Source of the DNA: Tenrec ecaudatus
Lineage: Eukaryota; Chordata; Mammalia; Afrosoricida; Tenrecidae
Assembly (NCBI RefSeq): GCF_050624435.1
Contig: NC_134546.1
Location: 41,247,501-41,311,500 of the forward strand
Length of the DNA stretch: 64,000 bases
Reading direction: 5' to 3'
Made by a program: the position numbers and the translations under genes. Position 1 is the stretch's first letter; each line of letters starts with the position of its first letter. The notes beneath the pieces are model-generated. The model was not told where the DNA came from, searched no databases, and worked only from the letters and a program-made list of their open reading frames with translations. This document shows positions 37,864 to 49,800 of this stretch, in pieces.

Positions 37864-40800
37864 CATTCTTTTCTAGACATTTACTTTTCTATTGAGCCCT
37901 TGGTATCTGCTTCTCTCTCTCCCGCCCACCCCCCCCCCCCCCGACAGCCCTTTGATAAATTATAAATTATTGTGCTATCTCACAGGAGCCACTGTCTCCC
38001 TTCCCCATGGTTTCTGCTGTTCTTCCCCGGGGAGGGGTGTGTGTTGTTAGTGTCGATCATTGTGATAGCTTCTTCCTTTCTCCCCTCCGCTCCTCCCTTT
38101 CCCCCCACCCTCTGGTATTGCTATTCCCATCTCTGTTCCTGAATTCCATGTGTTGTGAGCTTTTATCTCTTATCTGTACCTGTGTACATGCTTTGGTCTA
38201 GTCCAGAGTGAGAAGCAGCACTGGGATCATGATAGTGGGGGGTGAGGACACCTCTAGGAACCAGAGGAGTATTGGGTGTTTCCCCGGTGCTTTAAGGTGC
38301 CCCACATGACTCATCCCTACCCTGTGACCCTTCTGTGAGGGGTTTCATTGTCTACAGATGGGCTTGGAGTCTCTGCTCTGACCTGTCTCATTCTCAACAA
38401 TATGTTTTCTTTGTTTGGTATGGATCTTATGATGCCTGTTAACCCTGCCCCAATGACTCCTCATGATCGCACCAGCTGGTGAGCTTCTTCCCTGTGGGCT
38501 TTTGCTTCACTGCTGGCTGGCCACTTGTGTCACTCCAAGCCTTTAAGACTCCAGATACTATATCTTTTAATAGCCAGGTACCATCCACTTTCTTCACCAT
38601 TTGCCTTCAGCGATTGTGGTGTGTGTGTGTGTGTCACAAAACGCCAGGTTGTTAGAACAAAGTGTTCTTTTATTGAGGGAGGGCATGAGCTAAGGCCCAA
38701 GGTTCACCCACAACCTCAGTGTATTGCCATATAAATATGTGTACATAGGCCAGTACCTCTGTTTTTGTGGATTAATGTATTTACATATGTACCACACCTA
38801 TGCTTATATCTCTATCCTTAGCTTTGCTTCCTAGATCATTCCTCTGTTTTCTTTCACCTTCCTCCTGCCCCACCATCACTCACACCTTACTCGCCTCTTA
38901 GTAATTCCTCTCAGCTCGAATGCTGTTGCTCCAGTCCCCCCATTATCTCTACGTGCTCTTTGTTGTTGGTTTTAATTCTCTAGTTGTTCCCCTGTCTATG
39001 GTGTTGTTTGCTCACCACATCCTTCATCCCACCACCTTCTCCCCATAAGACCCTCTGGGGCCTTGACCCCATTGATTTCTCCCTGAGTTTGCTTCCCATG
39101 CCAGTATTATATAAGGAGGCAAACCAACAATTATATAGACCAAATCATAAAAACAAAAGACTGAAAAAAAACATACATAATTCCAAGTGTGTCTGCTGAC
39201 TTTTATAACTATCTCCCCTGGGTCCTGGGGGAGTTCTGGGAGCTGTTCCTCCTAGCTTGGAGTCTATTTTGGGGGGATCTTTAGAGGATTTGTGGTTTGC
39301 CTTTGCTACAGTTGCTCATCTGTTATGTTCCCTTCTTGGTTTGCCCTGCTGTGAGGGGTGCAGATCATACTGCCTCCCTGTCATGTGTCCCCATTATTGT
39401 CCTCTGTCACAGAATGCTCCAGTGAGGGGACAACCTGTCAGGAGCTGGTGTCAGCCCTACAGTCCTCTCTCTGCCTTAGCAGCTCCATGCAGGGACATTG
39501 TCCTCTGGGCTTGGTGTGCCAATATGTATTCTAGGCTGACTGTCCCTTTCTGTTTTTCCTTCTTGGTTTGCTTCTGTGTGGGTGTGACATGTTGGCTCCT
39601 TCCCCCCACCTGAAGGCTTAGTGTTGCTCTCTGTCACACATACTTCTAGGGCGGGGGTCAGTTTGACTTTGGTTGGAGTCGGCTCTGTAGCCCAGTCTTT
39701 TCATGAAATCCTCCACGTGGTTACCTTGCCCGCCTGGTTTGGTGTGCCATTGTGGGGTCTGCATGCACACTCCCAGTTCTGTGGAGACAACCAATACTCT
39801 CCCCCTGGGTGGCTGAGTGCCCTGCTTCCCCCATGCCACCATCTCAGTCCCTCCCTCCGTTGCCTCCCTCCCTCTTCCCTCCTTTGTGTTGGATTCACAT
39901 GTACCTCCTTGGGTTTAGCCTGACCCCCACCTGACTGCCTGCACCTCAACCCATAGATTGTAAGACAAGTGGCCTTTCTTCTATACCTACTGTGCTGATC
40001 ATACTGTCCTCAGGGAACTCACGTTGGACCCGTCCTTTTGCGATCGGCTGATCTCGCTTAGCATAATTTCCTCTAGCTCTTCCCATGACACAACTGTGCT
40101 TTTTAGTGCTGCATAGTACTCCGGTGTGTCTGTGGGACAGAGTGAACTGATGCGCTCGTCTGTCGTGGAAATTCAGGGCACTGTGAATTGGGCCGCAGGA
40201 AGCACTGGAGTGCAGCTGCCTGGTGGCATTTTATTTCTTGATTTTCCCCGTTCACGACCACTCAGACTAGTATTTTGGTCTGATCAGCATCTGGAGGGTT
40301 TTTAAGGCTGTGGCCCTTCCTTTGGTAAACAATGCAAATGTTAGGCACTTGATTATTCTTTCCCCCTTTCATTTGAGGAATAGAACGCACACAAAGAAAA
40401 CGTACTCTGTGTAGCTGCACGGCCATCACATCACAACGCTGCAGCGTCCCGGGAAAACCCCCATGTAGGTGGTGATTTCCTCTTGTCTTTTCCTCCCCCC
40501 TCCCATTCTTTATCTCTGTATCACTTCCCTTTCCTCCTGCCTTCCTGGCATTGTCATAGTCTTCATTTTTTTTACCTTTGTTGTGAGAAATATTTTTCCC
40601 TTTTCTTTTTTTAAACATTTTATTAGGGGCTCATACAACTCTTTTCACAATCCGTACAGACATCATTTGTGTCCAGTACATTCGTATGTATGTTACCATC
40701 ATCATTCTAAAAACACCTGCTTTCTACTTGAGCCCTTGGTATCAGCTCCTCATTTCCCCCCTCCCTCCCGCTCCCCCTGAACCCTTGATAATTTATAAAT

Positions 40801-43800
40801 AATTATTATTTTATCATATCTTACTCCATCCGACGTCTCCCTCACCCAGTTCTCCACTGTCCATCCTCCAGGGAGGAGGTTACATGTAGACCTTGTCATC
40901 TGTTCCCCCTTTCTCCCTTACCTCCACCCTCCTGATATTGCCACTCTCACCACAGATCCTGAGGGGTTCATCTGTCCTGGATGCCCTGTATTTCCAGTTC
41001 CTATCTGTGTTAATACATCCTCCAGTCCAGCCAGATATGTAAGGTAGAATTGGGATTATGATAGTGGGGGGGGGGGGAGGAAGCATTTAAGAGCTAAAGG
41101 AAAATTGTATGTTTCATCATTGCTGCACTGTATTCTGACTGGCTCGTCACCTCCCTACAGCCCTTCTGCATGGGGATGTCCAATTTTCCCCAGATGGACC
41201 CTGGGTCCCCACTCTGCATTCCCCCTCATTCACAATGTTATGATATATTTTTTTTGGTTTGGGTCTTTGATGCCTGATAACCTGATCCCTTCGACGCCTT
41301 GTCATCTCACAGGCTGGTGTGCATTTTCCATGTGAGCTTTGTTGTTTCTCATTTAGATGGCCCCTTGTTTATCTTCCAGCCTATGGGACCCCAGATTGTA
41401 TATATCTTGACAACTGGGCACCATCAGCTTTCTTCACCGCTTTTGCCTGTGCACCCGCTTTGTCTTCAGCGTTTGTGTCGGGGTAGACTGGTGTGCATCT
41501 TCTGTGTGGGCTTTGTTGTTTCTTAGCTAGATGACTGCTTGATTGTCTTCAAGCCTTTAAGACCCCAGATGCTATATCATTTGATAGCCGGGCACCATCA
41601 GCTTTCTTCACAACTTTTACTTATGCACCTACTTTGTCCTCAGCGATCAAGTCGAGACAGGCCGGTGTGCTTCATCCATGTGGGTTTTGTTGTCTCTCAA
41701 CTAGATGGCTGCTTGTTTATCTTCAGGTCTTCTGTGACTTTAGGTGCTATATCTTTTGGTAGCTGGGCACTATCAGCTTTCTTCACCACATTTTCTTTTG
41801 CACCCACTGTCTTCCGCGACTTCAGGTGCTATATCTTTTGGGAGGTAGGCACCATCAGCTTTATTCACCACATTGTGCACCCATTGTCATCAGTGATTGT
41901 GCCAGGCAGGTGAGCATCTCAGACTGCCAAATTGTTAGAACAAAGTGTTCTTGTGTTGAGGGAGTACTTGAGTAGAGGCCCACTGTTCATCTGTTTCCTT
42001 AATACTAAACCTATAAATATATGTATATAGATCTATTTCCCCCTTGTCGTATATAAATATATTTACATCTTTATATGCCTGTATTTAAATCTCTATGACT
42101 ACTCTTTGCCTCCTTGTTCTTTCTTCTGTTTCTTTGTACTTTCCTCTTGTCCCACTATCGTGTTCTGCCTTCTTTTGGGTTTTAGGAATTCCTCTTGGTT
42201 ACATTGCCCTTGATCCAGCCCTGCCAGACCCCCACACCCTCCTTGACACTGATTTTTAGATTACTTGTTTTTCTCTTGTCCCTGGACTTTTTAACACCCT
42301 CTTCCTTCCCTCCTCCTATCCTATCCCCATGTCCCCCCAGAACTGTCATCCCATTGTTCTCTCTTCTGGCTTGTTTATTCTGCCTATCCCTTCCAGGTAG
42401 ACATGCTATGTACAAGACTGAGTACTACGAAGCAACAACAGAAAGTAAAACAATAGCTACAACAACAACACAAATACATACACACATAAATGTGCGAATA
42501 GTTCAGGGTCTGTTTGTTTTCCTTCATGCGTGCTTTCCAGTCAAATCTGATGGGGTGTCATGCCCTGGCACCGCCTCTATCCCTGGGGACTTCATTGCTC
42601 TGCTTCCCCCGCTGCTCTGCTGCATGCCCCCAGAGGTTGGCTTCGGTGTGATGAGCTCATGGCAGGCACAGTTCCCGCTGTGTGTCTCTAGTGTTGTCCC
42701 CAATGGTGCTATGGGTCAATGAGGAACACTGTGTCCCATGGTGGGGCCGGCCCTGTGGTCATCTCTGTGCATTGCTGTTCTGAGCAGGAACATTGTCCTC
42801 GGGGCTTGGTGAGTCAGGATGTGCTTCACTCTTTTCTTTTCCCTCCCCAACTATGTCCCCTCATTGGCTCCTGTGTGCTCTGACCAGACCAGTCCCTCTT
42901 CCCCTCTTCTTGAGCTGTAACGTCAGTGCTGTCCTCTGAAGTGAATTCTTCTTGGGGAGAGGGTGGTGCTGTATACTTAGTTGGTAATGGGGTCGGTCCC
43001 TCAGGCGTCTCTATCGGTTCCCTGCTTCATGTCAGTGTGTTGCGTTCTTGTCTTGGAGTTCCGGGTTGAAGTCTTGTCTCTCTTTCCCTGTGGAAACACA
43101 GTCAACACCCTCCCCCTGTGTGGGTTAGTGCCCGGTTCCCCCGGCTGCCCATACCTTTTTCCATCCTCCCTTTTAATGGGCTACCATATGTATCCCATTT
43201 GTATCCCTGAGTTTAGTCTGGCCCCTGCCATATTACCTGGGCCTCATCCCAGGGACGTATGTATACAGCATCTTCTTCCCTATGCCCTGTTTGAGTTTTT
43301 TTTTTTGAGCTTACTCATGTAGTACTTGACCTTTTGTGCTTGGCTTACTTCACTTAGCATAATTTCCTCCAGTTCTTCCCATGCGGCGATGTGCTTCATG
43401 TGTTCATCATTGCTTTATAGGGATGCGTAATACTCCATTGTATGTGTGTACCAGAGTTTTTTAATCCATTTGTCTGTTGGGAATTTGGGCTGTTTCCAAC
43501 TCCTTGCAATTGTGAACTGTGCCGCGATGAACATTGGGGCACAGATGTCTGGCCGTGGTTTGTGTTTTGCCTCTTCTGGGTATATGCCCAGTAGGGGGAT
43601 TGCTGGATCATAATGTAGCGCAATTTCCAACTGTTTTAGACATAGCCAAATTGATTTCCATAATGGTTGTACATACCTACAGGTCAACCAGCAGTGGACA
43701 GGGACAAGAGTTCCTCTCTCCCCACATCCCCTCCAACACTTGTTACTTTCTGATTTTTAAAATTGGGCTGTCTTTGAGGGCGTTAGGTGGTATCTCATAG

Positions 43801-46800
43801 TTGTTTTAATTTGCATTTCTCTTATGGCTCGAGACCTGGAACATTTTCCCATATATTTATTGGCCATTTGGATTTCTGACCTTGAGAAACTGCTGCTCAG
43901 GTCCTTTGCCCACCTTCTGAGTGGACAATTGGATTTTTCTTGTTGTAGTTTAGTAGTGTAATAAGGCCTTTGTCTGATGTGTCATTGCTAAAGATGTTTT
44001 CCCAGTCTGTAGTCTCTCTTATTACGACCTTGGTGAATTCTTTCCATGTACATAAGTGTTTTATTTTTAGTATGCCCCATTGGTCAATTTGTGCCTCCTC
44101 TGTGTTGGTGTCCTTCTCGATTTCTGATAGCCTATGTAATCCCTGTGACAAGGTTCTCAGGTTTGTCCCAATTCCCTCATTGATGGCCCTAATAGTTTGG
44201 GTTTTACCTCAAGGTCTGTGAACCACCTTGAGTTTATTCTTGTGCATGGAGTGAGGTAAAGGTCTTGCTTCATTTTCCTGCAGCTCCGTATCCATTTTTT
44301 CCAGCACCATGAATTGAAGAGGGCATCTGCTTCCCATTTGATATTTTTGGCCCCTTATCAAAGATCAGTTGTCTGTATGCTGATGATTTTAATTCTGGGT
44401 TTTCAATCCTTTTCCATTGGTCTGAGTATCTATCGTTATACCAGGACCACACTGTTTTGACCACTGTGGCTGTGTAGTAGGTGATAAAGTCGGGTAAAGC
44501 AAGCCCTCCGACTTGGTCCTTCTTCTTGAGGAGTTCTCTGCTAATTCTCGGTTTCTTTCCTCTCCATATGAAGTTGGTAATCTGTTTTTCCAACTCTCTG
44601 AAGAAACTTGCTGGAATTTGGACCGGGATAGCTTTGACTTATATAGTGCCTTGGGTAGAATTGACATTTTTACAATATTGATTCTGCCAATCCATGAGCA
44701 TGGGATCTCCTTCCATTTGTTGAGGTCATCCTTGGTTTCTTTTAATAGTGTTTTGTAGTTTTCCTCATAGAGATCTTTTATTTTTTTGAGTCAGGTATAT
44801 CCCTAGACATTTCCATTTGTGTTTGGCTATTGTGAAGGGTATCCCCTTTTTGATCCTCTCTTCTATGTCCTTGTCCAATGTGTACAGTAGTGCAATAGGC
44901 TTCTGTTTGTTAATCTTGTAACCTGCTACTCTGCCATATTCCTCTATTGCTTCCAGTATTCCTCTTGTGGAACTTTTAGGGTTTTCCGTATATAAAATCA
45001 TATCATCTGCAAATAACGATAATTTCACTTCTTCCTTCCCCCAGATGAATACCTTTGATGTCCTTTCTTTGCCTTATATCGTTAGCTAGGACCTCCAGCA
45101 CGATGTTAAATAGGAGTGGGGGCAAGGGACATCCTTGTCTAGTCCCCCTTTTCAGAAGAATTGATCTCGTCTTTTCTCCATTGACTACCACATTGGCTGT
45201 TGTTTTTTCATATATAGCTTGTATTATATTGAGGAATTTTCCTTCCATTCCTATCTTCTTGAGTGTCTTAAACATGAATTGACATTGGATGTTGTTGAAT
45301 GCTTTTTCTGCATCTATTGATATCATGTGGTTCTTATATTTCTTCGTTTCAATGTGACAAATAATACTAATAGTCTTTCGTATGTTGAACTATCCCTGAA
45401 TCTCTGGTATGAATCCCATTTGGTCATGGTGAATTATTTGTTTTATATATTTTTGTATTCTCTTGGCTAGTATTTTGTTAAGGATTTTTGCATTGATATT
45501 CATTAGGGAGATTGGTCTGTAGTTCTCAATTCTTGTCGGATCCTTGCCCAGTTTAGGTATCAGAGTTATACTAGCTTCATAGAAGGAGGTTGGGAGTTTG
45601 TCATCTTTTTCTATGGTCTGGAAGAGTTTGTGTAGGATTGGTGTCAGTTCTTCCCTGAATGCTTGATAGAATTCACCCGTGAATTCATCTGGTCCTGGTG
45701 TTTTCTTGGTTGGTAATTCTTTGATAGCCCTGTCTATTTCTTCTATTGATATGGGTCTCTTGATGGCCAGTGGGGATAATCTAGAGAGGGATTGTTTTTC
45801 CAAGAATTCATCCATGTCTTCCCAAGTTTTTGAATTCATTGGAATACAGTCCTTCATAGTACTGTGTAATTATCCTTTTGCTTTCACTGTGGCCCATTGT
45901 AATGTTCCCTCTTTCATCCCTCATCCTTGCTATTGAAATGTGTTGCTTCCTTTCTTTGGTCAATTTTGTGAGAGTTTGTCGATGCAGTTTATTGGTTTGA
46001 AGAATCAACTTTTATCAGCATTGATTTTTTCCCATAGTTTTCTTATTTTCTCTCCTGAATCTCAGAAATAATTCTTATTATTTCTTTTCTTTATCTGTTA
46101 GCTGGATTTTCTTGCTGACTCGCTCTGGTTACTGTAAATTTAGTGACAGTATATCAATCATTAGCCTCTCCTCCTTCTTTATGCATGCATGTAATGCATG
46201 AGACGTCCTCTGATGACTGCCTTTGCTGTGTCCCATAAGTTTTGGTATGTTGTGTTTTCATTCTTGTTGGTTTCTAGAAATTTCCCAATTTCATCTCTGA
46301 TCTGAGCAGGTATGCTCTCCTTTTGCAGTAGTTATTCATTCTCCAATGGGTTGCCCTTGATTTCTTTATCTTCCTTTTGTTTATTTCCAATCTTATGGCA
46401 CAGTGGTCAGAGAGCGAGGTCTGTATGAGATAGATCAATGTGCTTGAATTTATGTAGATTCGACGTATACCTTAGCATGTGGTCTATTTTCATAAATGTA
46501 CCATGTGGGCTTGTTTGGGTGGAGAGCTCTGTAGATCTCTCTCAGGTCAAGTTGTCTAATTGTAGTGTTTAGATCTTTAGTCTCCTTGTTGAGTTTCTTT
46601 CCGAGTGATCTATCTTTCTCAGAGAGCGGTGTATTGAAGTCACCTACTATAATTGTTGAGGCTGTGATTTCTTTTTTCATCCTTTGCAGTGTTTGCTTGA
46701 CATATTCTGCTGGATGCTTGTTTGGCGAGTAAATGTTTAGAATGCTTATTGGTTCTTTATGTAATGCTCCCTTGAGCATTATATAGTGTTCATCCTTATC

Positions 46801-49800
46801 TCTTTGTATGGTTTGCACTTTGAGGTCAATTTTATCTGAGATTAGGATTGCAACCCCTGCTTTTTTTAAATTACAGGTTGTCTGGTATGATTGTCTCCAG
46901 TCTTTGTTTTTCAGCCTGTTTTTATCCGTAATGTTGAGATGTAATGTCTCCTGTAGGCAGCAGATTGAGGGTTTGTGTTTTCCAAGCCAGTTTATTATCC
47001 TCTGTCTCTTAAGGCTGGAGTTCAAAACATTAATATTCAGGGTTATTACATCTATCTGTGGACCCTGTGATGTCATTTTATCTCTCTTGTGTTGGGTGTT
47101 TTCCTACCTCCCTTTCTTTTCTGTGGGTTGTGCATGTGTGTTTGTGGTTCATTCTTGCCTTCTTTCCATCGTTGAGCCAGTTCTATCTTGGGGCTGTTTT
47201 CCCTTTGATGGTCTCAGGGTGGAGTTGTTCTGTGTGGTGGTCTCTTGTATGTGCTTGATGAGTGTTGTTCTTCTGCCCATCCTGGGTCAGTGAGGATCTT
47301 TTGTAGTGCTAGGTTCCTTTTAGCATATTCTTTGAGGCTTTCCTTGTCTGGGAAGATTCTCACTTCTCCATCAATTTTGATAGATAATTTGGCCAGATAG
47401 AGTATTCTTGGGTTTGCGTTATTTTCCTGCAATTTTTGGAATATGCTGCTCCACTGTCTCCTCTTCTTCATAGTGTCTGGTGACAGGTCTGAGCATATTC
47501 TTATCTGCTTGCCTTTATATGTGGTTGCCCGTTTTCCCCTAACCGCTCTCATGATTTTCTCCTTTCCTCAAAGTTGGGGAGCTTAACAACTATATGTCTT
47601 GGTTACTTCTGGGGATTCAGTCTAGCTGGCGTTCTTTCGGCCTCCTGAATAGTTGCCTGGTTTTCGTTCATTAAGTTAGGGAAGGTTTCCTCCAAGCATT
47701 CCATCACTATTTTGGATGCTGGTTTCCTTGATGTGCATTCCTCCAGCAGGCCGATAATTCTGATGTTTTTGTTCCTTCTCATAGCATCAGACATATCTCT
47801 GAGGTTTTTTTCAGCTTCTCTGATGGACTTGTTAGACTTTTTCTCACGTTAATTAATTTCTGCTTGCAAATCCTCTAGGTCACTGGTGTGGTTCTCTGCC
47901 TCCTCCATTCTCTGAGTGAAGTCCGTGAGTTTGCTATTAGTTTTTGTTACCTTGCCCTTTAACTCCCATATTTCCCTTTGGTGAAGGGCCTTTATTTCCT
48001 CTATCATTTCATTCTTTTTCTGTAATGCTTCCCTAATGTCCTATATGGCTCCAAGCAGCATTCTGAAGATTTCTTTCTGTGGGAGGTGAACCTTTGCCTT
48101 TTCTATGACTGCTGTTAGGTCCAGGTGGTCCTCTGGCATTGGATTTTGTTTCTCTTTTCTTGTTGAAACTGTGGAAGCAGCTTGCTGTTTTGTTTTTTGT
48201 CAATTTGTTGGAAATTGGTGCCATTTTCCTGGGTGTCTCAGCCCTGGTCTCTGTTTTGGGAGTTTGGTGTTGCTGTTTCATCTGGTTGCCTTTAGCCAAC
48301 TGTCTCGTGGGGTTGTGTTTCACCTTTGTCCTGCTGGGGATTCCCTCTTGCCTTGGCCTGTGGCTTGCGCTGCAGTGACCTTTAGGTCCCCTTAGGGGCT
48401 GTTTGCTGCTGTCCACGCTGAGGTCTGATAGAAAGTATTGGCCCCAGTGCAGGGGAGCGTATTTAGGGGATGGTTTGGGGATTAGATGCTCCGTTTCTGG
48501 CTAGGGGCACTTCCCTCAGGTAGGCAGGTGGGAGGGGAGCCCATGACTGGTGTGCAGATGCACCGCTGGGAGTCCCAAGAATGGGACAGAGTGAGCAGGG
48601 AGAAGGGAGAATGCAGTGAGCAAGCCCCAATGACTTGGGTTTCTTATGCTGCAGCTGCAGAAAGTTCTGCCAGACTTGGGTCCTCTGCCTGGCAGGCCTG
48701 AAGCTGTGTGGCAGGATGGGAATCTCTGTGTGCGGAGGGGGCTGGCTGGTGGATCTGCAAGGAGCGCAGTGACAGGGCAGGCACCTCTGAGCGTGCAGCA
48801 GTTTTAATTGGTGGTTTGCACAGAGCACTAAGGCAGGACCGCAGCATCTGCCTTCCGCCTGGCTGTGGCGCCGGGCTTGCGTCTCTGGGAAGAAGGGGGT
48901 AGGGTCTGGCCCGCTGGACTGCGAGGAGTGCCTGGGTGGGGCCAGAATCTGCAGGGGGTGGGGGTTATGCTAGCTGGAGCACACACATGGACCCAGGACA
49001 CCCTGAGGCGGCTTGGGGTTACTGACTGGCGGTTTTCCGCGGAGTGCCAAGGTGGGCGCAGCCTCAGCCGTGTACCTGGCTGCCCTGTGGCGCCTGTCGT
49101 GGCAGAGCAGCGCCCAGAGCACCGCACCGGAGACCACAGGTGTCCGCACGGAGCCCTGGCGATTAGGTTGGGGTCCACCTCTGGGTCCGAGAGATGCTCT
49201 GAGTGGTCTTGGGAACCGAACAGGCAGATTTGATACCCTTACTCTGCCCCCAACTCTCCCCACTCACCGATTTCCTCGGAGCTCCGGGCGTGAGGTACCT
49301 ATCTGGCGGCCATCTTCCTGTAGTCCATATTTTTCCCTTTTCTAACAATAAGGTGAAATGTTGCGTCAATGAGACTGACTGACTTTTCTGGACATAATGC
49401 CCTCCAGTGTTGCCATGTGATGAGGAGCTGGGCAGACTCATCATAGGGTTTGAAGGATGCATGGCATTCTCTGTGTGTTTCTTTAATATAGATTCCTATG
49501 ATTTTATAGCAAGACGTTTTTGTTGCTTTTTATAGGTTTAGATATTAAAATTGTACCCTACGCTGATGACTTGAGAATGTGTCATGTGGTGTTAAATATC
49601 GCCTGAACCTCACAAATTCAGACTGGATGTAAAGAGAAGGCATTTGTTGAGGTCTAGTAAACCTTCTTGGGCTCTGTTGAGGTCCATCCTTCTTTAGCTC
49701 CGATTAAATTCAAGCTCCCAAGGCTACTCAGGCTGTTGTGATGAAGGTCCTTTCACTTCTAAAGAGCCATCTTTCCATGTCTCTGAGCTGTACCTGTGGG

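Larger units (their letters stand above)
40607..49326 (-). mobile_element. Full-length LINE-1, 8.7 kb, inactivated
   Basis: Reads on the minus strand. The 5' UTR (about 48420-49326) is GC-rich and starts near a YY1 site. ORF1 remnants lie at about 47214-48416 (coiled-coil, RNA-binding and C-terminal parts). ORF2 runs from about 47076 to about 43310 and has endonuclease motifs (TLNIN, CLQET, VGDFN), the reverse-transcriptase motifs [12 protein letters not shown] and FADD, and a C-terminal [11 protein letters not shown] 3' UTR of about 2.7 kb follows. Frameshifts and stops break both ORFs. Perfect 17-bp direct repeats flank it (40590-40606, 49327-49343). Confidence 0.95.

Noticed and set aside
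42195-42722. 175-codon ORF, + strand
   Set aside because: Lies inside the pyrimidine-rich 3' UTR of the full-length LINE-1, in antisense; low-complexity translation.
48865-49233. GC-rich ORFs on both strands
   Set aside because: They coincide with the 5' UTR of the LINE-1; CpG-rich and stop-poor, no domain.
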